Under the pieces are notes generated by a model that was not told the origin of the DNA, did not search any database, and saw nothing but the letters and a program-made list of their open reading frames with translations. The position numbers and the translations under genes were made by a program. A DNA stretch of 64,000 bases from Lewinellaceae bacterium (lineage in GTDB: Bacteria; Bacteroidota; Bacteroidia; Chitinophagales; Saprospiraceae): contig JADJFA010000002.1 in NCBI GenBank assembly GCA_016708875.1, forward strand, positions 310,001 through 374,000, in the 5' to 3' direction. This document shows, in pieces, positions 9,739 through 20,672 of the stretch (position 1 is its first letter; each line of letters starts with the position of its first letter).

Positions 9739-12700
9739 ATGACTCTGCCTTATCGTTTCCTTGCCATTTGTGTATTTCTCTCTGCGCCAGCCGCCCTTTT
9801 TTCGCAGGCTGATTGTGGGTGTTCACAATGCCAAATCCCTATTGTTGCTGATCTTACGCGCACTTTTAGTATGGGGGTTGCTGGCGCTCAATCTAATTTA
9901 ATAGGGGCCAATGGGCAAGGCGTCTGCGAGATAGAGATTGATTTTGCCCATGATTTTATCAGCGACCTTGAGATTTCGCTCACTTCTCCAGCTGGCCAAA
10001 CAGTTCCGCTCATCGGTTCCCTCTCCAATAACGACACCACCTATTTCTCCCGATGGAAAATTAAAATTAATCGCTGCGGCGACCTGGCAAACCCAGACCC
10101 GGGTTTTTCTCCGATTTTTGAAAACAATACAAACTGGCCAAACAATACAACGTTTACGGGGAGTTATCACCATAATGTGACCCCTGCGAGCGATTGTTTG
10201 GAAAGTATAAATACTGGACCAGTTAATGGAACGTGGCTTTTAACTGTTGCCAGCAACGGGTATCGAGGAGTGGGCTACATTTATGGTTTTAAAATTAGGT
10301 TTTGCAACCCAGCGGGTATCATCTGTTCTGATTTGAATTACGAATCAATAGCCGGTGAGTCATGTGATACTGCTGCCCCACTCCCTTTCAATGCCGATAT
10401 TTTTGTTGGGAATACAGGTTATGATATGGATTATGCCTTTGGATTTTGCGGCACGATCGAGAATGACCAATGGTTTTCATTTGTCAGTGATTGCGATTTC
10501 ATGAGCGTTTCCATTACGCCTGGGTACTGTCATTTTGGCGCCGGATTGCAATTGTCTATGAGGATTGCGGCTCGCTACCTTTGATTGTTTGGAAGGCTGC
10601 AATTCTTGCGGTTGGCAAACACAAACTTTGGTGTTCCCCACGATTCAAGGAGAAGAGTATTATATAGTGATAGACGGTTACGCCGGGGATTGGTGTGATT
10701 TTATTTTTGAAATTCCCCCACATTGCATAGGGGGTATAGGTGACCCGGATATTAATGAGTTCAATCCCCATGGTTGCCAAAACACCTCCATAGGTTTGAC
10801 GCTCAACAGAATTCCTTTCGGTGCAGCAGGCTATATTTGGAAAGCGAGCAATGGCGCTTTGGTGAATGGGCAAACCCAGGTAACGATCCCGGGGCCTGAG
10901 AACTTGGCGGTTGAACTGACATTCGGAAATGGTGATGGCGAAGTTTGTGTTGCGGCCTATAATTTCACGGATACCAGCGCTTTTATCTGCCTTCCATTTA
11001 CTGCGGACACGAACCTTTTTCTGGTTGAAAATGCCACGATCTGTTACACGGATTTTCCCTATATTTCCGAGTATTACGATTATGGCGTACCTGTGCTTTC
11101 GTTTCCAGGGACGCATCAATTTTATTTATCCAATTATGTTGGGGCCGACGGTTATGAATACCCATGCCCTGTGTTACTCACCATCCATTTGGAGTCGGAA
11201 GGTGGCTTTTCAAATCTGCCAGCTGTTATCAGTTTAGGTGCGGAATATACCTTGCCAAACGGTCAGATTGTAGGCAGTAGTGGGCCGTTTTTTTGGTCAG
11301 ACACCTTGACATCTGGGTGTACCAGTGACCATATTCAGCAAATATTTCTAATTGATTATTTTACAAATGGCGATGGCTGTGCGCCCGATTCAGTCACCTT
11401 TATTATGCCTGGAGGGGTTTTGCTGGAATGTCCTGGCGCAGTGCCTCCAGTCGTTGGTGGTTCAGGTGCTCAAAAAGTGATGTATCAAAATGCTGGTATT
11501 TACGATCTGATTGGTGTAGTTGGCGGGCAAATGTTCCTTTTTGAAGACACGCTGGTAATGAACTTCAACGCCCCTCCTATCGCCAGTTTTGCAACCAATG
11601 TTACCCAGAATGTTTTGACTTTAAATAACATATCGTCAAACGCCACCAGTTTTCTTTGGGATTTCGGCGATGGCGCAACTTCTACAGCATCAAATCCTTC
11701 GCATACATATTCCGCTCCGGGTAGTTATACCGTTACGTTGACCGCCTTCGGACTTTGTCCCAGTACTACTCAATCCATGGTCGTTGAGATTGCAGGGCAA
11801 TTGCCTTTGGCTGCGTTTCAGATATCACAAAATGAAGGATGTTCACCTTTTACGGTTCAATTCACGGATCATTCGATTGGGGACCCTACATCATGGTATT
11901 GGGAATTTCCCGGTGGTGATCCCTCAACTTCCACGGCAGAAAATCCAATCATAACGTACAATAGCCCCGAAACCTATTCGGCTACACTAACGATCGAGAA
12001 TATTTTTGGTCAAAATACAAGTGTCCAAAATGCCATTTTGACCATCCACCCAACTACAATTGCCGATTTTACGGCGAATACGACCTTAAATGAAGTTAAC
12101 CTGAGCAATCTTTCGCAAAACGCAAGGGTATCTCTGGGATTTTGGAGATGGTTTTACTACGGAAACCTCCCCTACGCATATTTACAACTCTCCAGGAGAA
12201 TACAGCATTACTTTAGTGGCGAACGGATTATGCGGCCCAAGTGCCAGTTCCATTTTGGTAAATATCGTGGCCCCAGCGCCTCAAGCTGCTTTTCTGGTTT
12301 CCCAAAACATGGGCTGTGTGCCATTTACTGTTCAATACCAGGATATTTCTATGGGTAGCCCAAACACATGGAATTGGGAATTTCCTGGCGGCAATCCAAC
12401 TAGTTCAATCGAGCAAAATCCGAGTGTAACGTACAGTTTATCAGGCAGTTATTCAGCTACACTTATGGTTCAAAATGGGTTTGGGCAATCAAGTCTGAGC
12501 CAAAATGCAATAATTACTGCTCATCCATTGCCCGAAGCCTATTTCTCCGTTGTAGTCAACCAAAATCAAATTATTTTGGAAAATAACTCCGTAAATGCCA
12601 CAAGTTATTTGTGGGATTTTGGAGATGGTTTTACTTCAAGTGAAGTAGCGCCAACGCATGTTTACGCTACACCCGGCCAATACCTTATTTCACTGACAGC

Positions 12701-13509
12701 AACCGGAATATGTGGTATTAGTCCAAGTGCACAAATTGTAAATATCTCGGGTCAGGCACCCCAGGCGGACTTTCTGGTTTCCCCAGCTGAGGGTTGTGTT
12801 CCGATGGTGGTACAATACCAGGATCAATCAGGGGGAGATCCAAGCGCATGGTTTTGGCAGTTTCCGGGCGGTTTGCCTGATACTTCTACAGCCCAAAACC
12901 CAAGCGTAATTTACTTAACACCAGGCACTTATGATGCAACCTTATCCGTCCAAAACGCTTTTGGCGATAGCACTTTGCTGCAAACAGCCATTGTAAGCGC
13001 AAGTCCGCTGCCGACTGTGTTGTTCACCATGGTGCCCAATGGTTTGGAAGTGGACTTTATGAACCTGTCTCAGGAGGCAGACTCCTATGTTTGGGATTTT
13101 GGTGACGGAAGTACCTCTTCGGAAACAAATCCAACGCATATATATTCAAGTCCAGGGGAATACCTTGTTACGCTCCAGGCTATCAACACCTGTGGAACGA
13201 GCATTTTGCAGCTTTGGGTGAGCGTGGTGGTGAGCGGCAGTTTCCAGCCGCAATCCTTCGCATGGCTGCGTATCTCTCCAAACCCTTCGGATGGATATTT
13301 CTATTTAGAACTGCCGCGACAAGCCTGCTCCAAAATTCGGTTGGCGGCTATTTAATGCGCTTGGTCAATCCATTGATGCGCGCGATCTAGGCGCATTTGG
13401 GGGTGTATATTCCGAAAAATTGGATTTCGGGCACTTGCCTCCAGCGATTTATTGGCTGGAAGTGCAAACTGATACGAAGCGCAATTGGCTGAAACTGGCA
13501 ATTGAATAA
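9739..13509 (+). CDS. Large exported PKD-repeat protein with P-domain and T9SS sorting domain, frameshifted
   Basis: Surface or secreted protein of about 1250 residues. The signal peptide MTLPYRFLAICVFL is at 9739. Residues about 45-190 resemble a proprotein-convertase P-domain (EIEIDFAHDFISDLEISL, GPVNGTWLLTVASNG). At least five PKD domains follow, alternating between the FLWDFGDGATST type and a WYWEFPGGDPS type, in which PVQFTD-like openings and Y(S)ATLT endings repeat. The C-terminus (13230-13509) is a T9SS type A domain: RISPNPSDGYFYLEL, then LGQSIDARDL and PPAIYWLEVQT. Single-base shifts near 10550-10575 (two), 12125 and 13350 split the frame; removing them gives one continuous protein. 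The role is unknown; PKD arrays are commonly used in adhesion or polymer binding. Confidence 0.85.
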
Positions 13510-13515
13510 AAGTAC

Positions 13516-14904
13516 TTAAAATCGGTCCCGAATTTGTTCCAGCAAACGCTGCATCTCCAGCTCCAGCCTATTACTTCCCACAAAATTATTGTGCATAAAA
13601 CTGAAAATCAGCACTTTGCCGCTGTTGCAAACCACATAGCCGCTCAGGCATTGCACTCCACCCATACCTCCGGTTTTGGCAAAAACGTAGGGCTTTCCGT
13701 CTTTCCCCGCATACCAATCCGAGATGGTGCCGCTTATACCTCCTGCGGGAAAAAGTGACAAAATCCTTTCATGTGGTTGTTCCCTCCAAAGTTTCAACAA
13801 CACTTGCCCAATACTCTGTGGGGTCATCAGGTTGTAGCGTGAAAGACCGGAGCCATCCACCCATTTGGGCCGTTGGGGAAGACTGTTTAAAGTGCTATCG
13901 AGCATCCATTTTACGAGGGTGTCTTGCTTAAGCAGATCGAATTTTACACCAGCACATACCATTAGCATTTGTTCAGCGATGAAATTGTCGCTTTGGTGCA
14001 TCATGCGCCGGAGCACGGTGTCGATGGGGGTGGAATACAGGGTACGCCAGGGATAAGTGGGTGATTCAAGTTCGGGAAACGCATCATAACAAAGCTCTTG
14101 GACAGTGCGCTTCAAAGTATCGCTGAGCAGTTCGATTAACAGGGTGCGGGGTTGTTCAAAATAATGCGATTCATCTGGGGAGAAATGTTCTACTAGAGGT
14201 AAACACTTTGATGCGGTACGAAATGGCAGCGTTTGGGCTGTTAATGCTGGAAATGAATCAACGACCCAATAATTGTGCTCTTCGGAACGCCTGGTTTTCG
14301 TGCTGGCTTCGACTTGCCAGTTTCTTCGAAAAAATGGATTGAAAAATGTGGGTTCCACGTGAAAATCTCCGTTAAGGCGCCCAATCACTTGAATGCAATT
14401 GCCATAGATTGGCATCGCGCTCCGTTCAACTTGATAGCCCTCATTGAAATCATCCCAAGCCCAACCAGCGCCAAACCGCCCCTCATCAAACCGACGGTGG
14501 ATATACAGCAAGTCCACTGGCGGACGATAGAGTAAGCGTCTCGCCTTTTGCCATGCCTCAAATTTTGGATGCAAAAAAGTAGGGTCGCCTGTGCCTCGGA
14601 ATACAATGCCATTATAAGGATAAGCATATTGGACACCCGGAACCGAATCACCCAATACTTCCAAACAAGTTGCAAGCGTCAGAATCTTTGTGTTCGAGGC
14701 GGGTATGAAATAGTGGTCTCCATTGAAGTCAGCGAGTGTTGCCCCAGTAGTGGGGTCAAGCAATGTAAAGCCAGTAAATGCCTTTGAAAATATGGGGAAT
14801 GCGCTACTTTCACGCTTGATTTTCAGGGCGGAGCGGGTGTCCCGGCTTTTGAAAACTGTGCAGGAGGGAAGCAAGAGGGCAAGCAACAAGAGCGAAAAAA
14901 CCAC
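13516..14904 (-). CDS. dacB: D-alanyl-D-alanine carboxypeptidase/endopeptidase (PBP4, S13 family)
   Basis: Class C low-molecular-weight penicillin-binding protein acting on peptidoglycan in the periplasm. The three active-site motifs are present: SxxK in IPASNTKILTLA, SxN in MMHQSDNFIAEQM and KTG in VFAKTGGMGGVQCLSGY. The exported N-terminus reads VVFSLLLLALLLPSCTVF with a possible lipobox Cys. The open frame runs upstream to 15006, but its first 34 codons are a dyad repeat. GTG at 14904 (or ATG at 14912 if an indel is assumed, MPA..VVFS) is the likely start. Length is about 460 residues, normal for Bacteroidota PBP4 proteins. It lies 98 bases downstream of the permease gene on the same strand, separated by the dyad. 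Confidence 0.88.
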   Translation of the reverse strand: MVFSLLLLALLLPSCTVFKSRDTRSALKIKRESSAFPIFSKAFTGFTLLDPTTGATLADFNGDHYFIPASNTKILTLATCLEVLGDSVPGVQYAYPYNGIVFRGTGDPTFLHPKFEAWQKARRLLYRPPVDLLYIHRRFDEGRFGAGWAWDDFNEGYQVERSAMPIYGNCIQVIGRLNGDFHVEPTFFNPFFRRNWQVEASTKTRRSEEHNYWVVDSFPALTAQTLPFRTASKCLPLVEHFSPDESHYFEQPRTLLIELLSDTLKRTVQELCYDAFPELESPTYPWRTLYSTPIDTVLRRMMHQSDNFIAEQMLMVCAGVKFDLLKQDTLVKWMLDSTLNSLPQRPKWVDGSGLSRYNLMTPQSIGQVLLKLWREQPHERILSLFPAGGISGTISDWYAGKDGKPYVFAKTGGMGGVQCLSGYVVCNSGKVLIFSFMHNNFVGSNRLELEMQRLLEQIRDRF

Positions 14905-14922
14905 GCGGGCATACGGAGTTAT

Positions 14923-14985
14923 TTCACAACGCCATAACGCCACAACGTGGGTACAAAACGTTGTGGCGTTGTGGCGTTGTGTGAA
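14923..14985. repeat. Inverted repeat, word CACAACGC, upstream of PBP4
   Basis: The left arm 14923-14948 and the right arm 14958-14985 match except for one base and a 2-base gap; the loop is 9 bases. The arms are tandem CACAACGC-type 8-base words. The same word builds the perfect dyad at 62072-62156, 47 kb away. If the upstream ATG of the PBP4 frame were used, the repeat would be translated. Confidence 0.85.
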
Positions 14986-15002
14986 CCTAAAAACCGGCAT
15001 GT

Positions 15003-16931
15003 TCAAACCTGTTTTTTCGCCAGTTTGCTATTAGAATACCCGTACCCAAAATAAATCACCAGGCCCGCCGCCAGCCAAATGAAAAATCCTAGCCAACTCT
15101 TCGCGGGTATCTGAGCCATCATGTACAGACAAGACACCAGACCTAAAATAGGAATCAGCGAAAGGTTGTGCTTGAATGCGAGCCAAGCCATTGTAAGACA
15201 AGTGAATATAAACAGCCACATGGGGATTTTGTGCTTGAATAAATGCCAGCCTGATTCATATTTCGCTTCCTCAGGTAATGGCAATGCGGTAACTGTTTGG
15301 TTGTAAGCATCACTTTCCAGGCCATCCAGATAATCGGCCACTACCCCATTTGCTGCTGCGAAACCAGCGCTATCTCGAACGGAAAGAAATCTTTGGACAG
15401 CGGGCATTTCCGATTCCGGAATGTTGTGCAACAAATTTTCTACCCCGTACATCTGCTTTTCATTGCTGAGCCATGCTTTTGTATCCGCCTCATAACGCGT
15501 AAAAAGGAACGCAACACCAGCTACCAATCCAAGCGGGTAGATCCATTTGGCATTCATGTATGGTGTGCGGAATTTTCCGCGTGGCGCATTGGGCTGCACC
15601 TGCAATTTTAAAACCCCACCACACACCAACACGAAGGCAAACAGCGTACCCATACTACACAGATCAAGCACCGTGTCGCTGGGAATGAACAACATAGGCA
15701 CCACCACGAAGAAGCCCGTAACCACGGTTGCAAATGTTGGGGTGCGGAATTTTGGGTGGATGTAAGAAAAACGTTTGGGCAACAGACCATCGCGGCTCAT
15801 GGTCATCCAGATACGTGGTTGACCAAGTTGGAATACCAGGAACACGCCCGCCATCGCTACTACAGCACTTACCGCTATAATCCCTGAAAACCATTTTAGG
15901 TTGATTTTTTGAAAGACGTATGCCAATGGATCATTGACATCCAGTTCTTTATAACTCACCATTCCCGTCAAGACAAGTGCTATTATAATGTACAGCACCG
16001 TACAAATGATGATGGAATAGAGCATTGCCCGCGGTAGATCACGCTGCGGATTTTTACATTCCTCTGCGGTGGTAGAAAGCGCATCAAAGCCTATGTAGGC
16101 AAAAAAGACCGACGATACCCCCGCCATCACTCCGCCAAAACCATTCGGAACAAAGGGATGCCAATTGTCCACGTTCACATACCCCGCGCCAACAATGATG
16201 ACAAGCAGCACGACAATCAATTTCAGCACCACCATCAGGTTGCCCGCTGTTTTTGATTCTTTCATGCCGATATACACAAGCGCAGTTAATAAAATGGACA
16301 TCACGATGGCTGGAATATCCAGAATGGTACGCAAACCGCCTATCCGTGGCGCCGACTGCCAGGCCTCATAAGATTCTTGTTGTGATTGAGAAAAATCAGC
16401 CGCTGTTTTACCGCCTTTGAGCATTGCGGTGGCTTCATCAAACCCGGCGTGTGCCGTGACATAATCTGTTGTGGCCCAGGAGGGTATATGCCAACCTGCG
16501 CTCTCGCAAAGGCCCGTGAAATAGCCCGACCACGACACAGCCACAGTAATATTTCCCACCGCATACTCCATTACCAACGCCCAGCCAATTATCCAGGCCA
16601 TTAATTCGCCAAAGGCCACATAGGAATAGGTATAAGCGCTGCCCGAAACAGGCACCATGGAGGCAAATTCAGCATATGCAAATGCCGCAAAGCCGCAAGC
16701 TACTGCCGTGAAAATAAAAAGAAAAACGACCGCAGGCCCGCCATTGAAACTGGCAGAACCAATGGTGCTAAAAATTCCCGCCCCAATAATGGCTGCGATG
16801 CCAAATGCTGTCAGGTCTCGTACGCTCAGGTTTTTATCCAGGCCACCTGCGCCATGGATTTCTTCGTTTTGCGCCGTAGTAATGGCGTCGTCAATGGATT
16901 TTTTACGGAAAAGATTGTCAAGAAAAGCCAT
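15003..16931 (-). CDS. APC superfamily amino acid permease (cationic amino acid transporter type)
   Basis: Inner-membrane amino acid transporter of the APC family. The ATG at 16931 (MAFLDNLFRKKS) is preferred over an upstream ATG at 16967 with a basic, non-conserved lead. The conserved first helix reads FGIAAIIGAGIFSTIGSA, matching the substrate-site GAGIF motif. AYAEFASMVPVSGSAYTYSY and GWALVMEYAVGN follow in the second and third helices, and SSVFFAYIGFDALSTTAEE is the sixth-helix region typical of CAT/YfnA transporters. There are about 12-14 membrane segments. A soluble insertion of about 90 residues near the C-terminus (EADTKAWLSNEKQMYG onward) lies between the last helices and is longer than in most relatives. 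There is no frameshift in about 642 residues. Confidence 0.9.
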   Translation of the reverse strand: MAFLDNLFRKKSIDDAITTAQNEEIHGAGGLDKNLSVRDLTAFGIAAIIGAGIFSTIGSASFNGGPAVVFLFIFTAVACGFAAFAYAEFASMVPVSGSAYTYSYVAFGELMAWIIGWALVMEYAVGNITVAVSWSGYFTGLCESAGWHIPSWATTDYVTAHAGFDEATAMLKGGKTAADFSQSQQESYEAWQSAPRIGGLRTILDIPAIVMSILLTALVYIGMKESKTAGNLMVVLKLIVVLLVIIVGAGYVNVDNWHPFVPNGFGGVMAGVSSVFFAYIGFDALSTTAEECKNPQRDLPRAMLYSIIICTVLYIIIALVLTGMVSYKELDVNDPLAYVFQKINLKWFSGIIAVSAVVAMAGVFLVFQLGQPRIWMTMSRDGLLPKRFSYIHPKFRTPTFATVVTGFFVVVPMLFIPSDTVLDLCSMGTLFAFVLVCGGVLKLQVQPNAPRGKFRTPYMNAKWIYPLGLVAGVAFLFTRYEADTKAWLSNEKQMYGVENLLHNIPESEMPAVQRFLSVRDSAGFAAANGVVADYLDGLESDAYNQTVTALPLPEEAKYESGWHLFKHKIPMWLFIFTCLTMAWLAFKHNLSLIPILGLVSCLYMMAQIPAKSWLGFFIWLAAGLVIYFGYGYSNSKLAKKQV

Positions 16932-16964
16932 AAGGATTGGTTTAGGTTTTGCCGTTTTGCGCGG

Positions 16965-16972
16965 CAAAGTAG
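16965..16972 (-). promoter_or_regulatory. Possible -7 element for the permease
   Basis: Read on the minus strand this is CTACTTTG, close to TAnnTTTG, 34 bases before the preferred permease start at 16931. Its position supports 16931 rather than 16967 as the start. The -33 element is unclear. Confidence 0.35.
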
Positions 16973-16990
16973 GGCTTTGTTCAAAAATCC

Positions 16991-17707
16991 TTATAGTTTC
17001 AAAGTCGTCTTTTCCATGATCGAGATTTCTGAACCTTCCGCCACAAAAACGGAAACTGGCTGATCTGCCAAAATCTCCTCAAATTCCTTCCCGTACAAGC
17101 TTCCAAAGTCGCCGGAAATCTCATGAGAACGTACTTGATACACATCCCAGCTCGGGTGTTGCACTTGATATTCATTGGTGCGGGCATTGCCAGCCCGGGC
17201 ATAGCCCCAGTAATGTTCGGTAATAAATTCTTCCTCGCTTCCAACATCTATTGGATGTGCCACAGGGTCTGTTACCGCCGCCATTTTGTACCAGTCACCC
17301 TTGAAAAACGGCTTCCACTCGTATGAAATAAAATGCTGCGCATCGCTTAAATCCCAGGTATGGCGCATTCGATGCGTCGAATAACTTTCCCGATATACCA
17401 CATTGGCAACCAGAGAGATAGCGGGTTTTGGAACAATTTCTTTGATAAAGACGGCGCCACGTCGCCATGAATCGCCCACTTTTCGGCGTACATAAAAGCG
17501 AAGGTTGGCTTCTTCAAAATCGCGGTGAAAAGGAATGGAGTCCCAACAACTTAGTCTTCAAAACATGAATCCGACCAGACTGACGTAGCATCGGCCCTGC
17601 CATAAATCCAATTCCGTGCCCCAAGGGACAAAGGGTTTAAGCAGCTCTGGCGGCACGATGTAATTGGCCATGAGGAGTTTGCGCCACTCTGCTGTTAGGA
17701 AGGTCAT
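16991..17707 (-). CDS. DUF2071 (YqjF-like) protein, frameshifted
   Basis: Protein of about 238 residues belonging to the DUF2071/YqjF group, related by fold to acetoacetate decarboxylase; no enzyme activity is established for the group. It starts MTFLTAEWRKLLMANYIVP at 17707, then LLKPFVPWGTELDLWQGRCY and VSLVGFMF. The frame breaks near 17545 and resumes with FHRDFEEANLRFYVRRKVGD (as repaired). KPAISLVANVVYRESYSTHRM and TEHYWGYARAGNARTNEYQV, the conserved second half, follow to the stop at 16991. One indel explains the break. It is followed by the permease gene on the same strand, 60 bases away. Confidence 0.8.
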
Positions 17708-17720
17708 GTATGGTGATTTA

Positions 17721-17751
17721 CCCGTCCTACGGCTTGGAGCCGTAGGACGGG
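17721..17751. repeat. Perfect hairpin CCCGTCCTACGGCT/AGCCGTAGGACGGG
   Basis: Two 14-base arms match perfectly around a 3-base loop, between gcvP (stop at 17761) and the DUF2071 gene. Nearly the same sequence recurs at 49766-49798. It may act as a transcript 3-prime structure for gcvP, but no T-run follows it on the minus strand. Confidence 0.85.
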
Positions 17752-17760
17752 TTCATTTGA

Positions 17761-20614
17761 TTACGCTTCAGCGTACGCCTCCATAGGCGGACATGTACAC
17801 ACCAAATTCCGGTCTCCAAATGCCTGGTCAATACGACCGACTGTTGGCCAGAATTTGAATCCATGACGTAGGTATGGAAGCGGGTATGCTGCTTTTGACG
17901 GGAATAAGGATGGTTCCAGGTGTCGGCAGTAGCCTCTTCGCAAGTGTGCGGTGCGTTGTGTAGCGGGTTGTCGTCGTGGTCGTAATCTCCACGGGCAATT
18001 GCATCCAGTTCTTCGCGGATTGCCAGGAGCGCGTCACAAAAACGGTCGAGTTCGGCCTTGCTTTCGCTTTCCGTTGGCTCGATCATGATTGTGCCTGCCA
18101 CCGGGAACGATAATGTAGGCGCATGGAAACCATAGTCCATCAAGCGTTTAGCAATATCCTCCGCACCGGCAAGCGCTTTGAAGGGGCGCATATCCACAAT
18201 CATTTCGTGGGCGCAACGACCGTTTTCCCCGGTGTAAAGAATTTCATACGCGCCTTGGAGACGGGCCTTGATATAGTTCGCGTTGAGAATTGCGTATTTC
18301 GTGGCATTCGTTACCCCTTCTGCTCCCAGCATTCGGATGTAAGCATAAGAAATCAGCAAAATGCTGGCACTTCCCCATGGTGCGGCGGAAATAGCGTTGG
18401 TTCCTTGTGCGCCACCTACTTCTGCAAAAACGTGGTTGGACAAATAAGGTGCGAGACTGTCATTGCAGCAAATGGGCCCCATGCCAGGACCGCCGCCGCC
18501 GTGCGGAATGGCGAAGGTTTTGTGCAAATTCAGGTGGCAAACGTCTGCGCCAATGGTGGCCGGACTGGTGAGGCCAACCTGAGCGTTCATGTTCGCGCCG
18601 TCCATGTACACCTTACCGCCATGCTTGTGAATGATGTCGCAAACCTCCTTAATGCTGGTCTCAAACACCCCGTGGGTGGATGGGTAAGTCACCATCAGAC
18701 AGGAGAGATTGGCAGAATGCTGTTCAGCTTTGGCGCGAAGATCGGAGACATCAATGTTGCCGCGTTCGTCGCAAGCCACCACCACGACTTCCATGCCCGC
18801 CATCACCGCCGAGGCCGGGTTGGTACCATGCGCGGAAGAAGGAATGAGCGATACATTTCGGTGTGCGCCCCTGTTGCGCCTGGTGGTAAGCACGAATGAC
18901 CATGAGGCCGGCATATTCGCCTTGTGCACCGCTGTTGGGCTGCAAAGAACAAGCAGAGAAGCCTGTTATTTCACAAAGATATTTTTCTAATTCACTGGTA
19001 ATGTGCGCATAACCCTGGGCTTGGCCCACAGGCATGAACGGGTGCATATTCGACCAGTTGTCCCAGCTTACCTGGATCATCTGAGCCGCAGCATTCAATT
19101 TCATGGTGCAGGAACCCAGCGAAATCATCGAGTGTACAAGCGAGAGGTCACGGTTTTCGAGACGCTTGAGGTAGCGCATCATGTCACTCTCCGTGTGGTA
19201 GGAATTGAAGACTGGGTGCGTCAAGAATTCGCTTGAGCGCGACAATGCAGACTTTTGAGTACTGACTTTAGACAGTTGCGTTTTGACTCCAAATACATTC
19301 AAAATGTCATTCAAATCCTGCTCCGTGACGGTTTCGTCGAGGGCGATTTGCAGGGCATTTTTTTCGTAGAAAAAATTGATGCCTGCTGCTTCTGCTTTTG
19401 ATTTGATGTCGGCAAGTTTGCTTTCTGCAAATTCAAAGCGGAGGGTATCAAAAAATTGGGCGTTGGTTTGTTTGAACCCCGCTCCGCTGAGTGCACTCGA
19501 AAGCGCAGCAGCCATATCATGGGCACGTTGCGCAATGCCCTTGATGCCATCGGGACCATGATACACGGCGTACATGGCGGCCATGTTGGCGAGCAAAGCC
19601 TGCGCCGTGCAAATATTGGACGTCGCTTTTTCGCGGCGGATGTGCTGTTCGCGGGTTTGAAGCGCCATACGCAGGGCGCGATTACCGTGTTTGTCAACCG
19701 AAACACCGATGATACGTCCCGGAATTTGGCGTTTGAAATCTTCTGCACAAGCGAAAAATGCAGCGTGTGGTCCACCATAACCCAGCGGCACTCCAAAACG
19801 CTGTGAATTGCCCACGGCCACATCGGCGCCCCATTCACCGGGAGGTGTCAACAAGGCCAGGGAAAGGAGGTCAGCGCCTACACAAACAAAGGTCCCTTGG
19901 CTTTGGCTTTTCTACAAATGCGCGGTAATCACTTACATTCCCCTGACTATCAGGGTATTGAAGCATTACGCCGAAAGTGTTTTCGGAAAATTCGAAGGAT
20001 TTCCAATTCCCGATTTTCAGTTCAATGCCATGCGGCAATGCGCGGGTTTTCAGGATGTCAATGGTTTGGGGAAACACCGTATCTGACACAAAAAACTCCT
20101 TGGCCTCTTCACCAGCATTGGCCCGTTTGTTTTTTTCATTGTAAAACATGTTCATAGCCTCGGCAGCAGCCGTGCCTTCATCCAACAAACTTGCATTTGC
20201 AATGGGCAAGCCTGTAAGATCACAGATCATGGTTTGGTAATTGAGCAGGCTTTCAAGGCGTCCCTGCGCAATTTCTGCCTGATAAGGCGTGTATTGCGTG
20301 TACCAGCCTGGATTGCTAAACAGATTTCGCAGGATGACGGGTGGCGTGATCGTGCCAGAATAACCCATTCCGATATAATTCCGCAAGACCTGATTCTTCA
20401 AGGCAGCCTTTTTCAGGTCCTGCAGATATTCAAATTCAGACTGGGCAGGCGGGAGATTGAGTGCCTTTTTCAGGCGGATAGCGGCGGGAACGGTTTGCTC
20501 AATAAGTTCGTCCAAAGATTTGACTTTCAGGACTTTGAGCATTTCTTGGGTTTCAGTTTCACTGGGGCCGATATGCCGACGCTCGAAGCGATCAGGGTGA
20601 GGAAACAGACTCAT
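17761..20614 (-). CDS. gcvP: Glycine dehydrogenase (glycine cleavage P protein), frameshifted
   Basis: PLP-dependent decarboxylase of the glycine cleavage system. The single-chain type of about 950 residues starts MSLFPHPDRFERRHIGPSE at 20614. N-terminal half: YIGMGYSGTITPPVILRNL, NPGWYTQYTPYQAEI, GNSQRFGVPLGYGGPHAAFF. C-terminal half: SLGSCTMKLNAAAQM, AGLMVIRAYHQ, IPSSAHGTNPASAVMAGM, and the PLP lysine block HLNLHKTFAIPHGGGGPGMG. The end is FGDRNLVCTCPPMEAYAEA at 17761. Three indels (near 19862, 18870 and 17895) split it; all catalytic blocks are present, so the gene is presumably functional. The lead codons before 20614 contain no conserved sequence. No gcvT or gcvH gene is adjacent. Confidence 0.93.
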
Positions 20615-20672
20615 TATTGTGTGGTGTGTAAGTGTTGAGTGTGCTAAAAAATCGCCGCGAAGGTAGAAATGT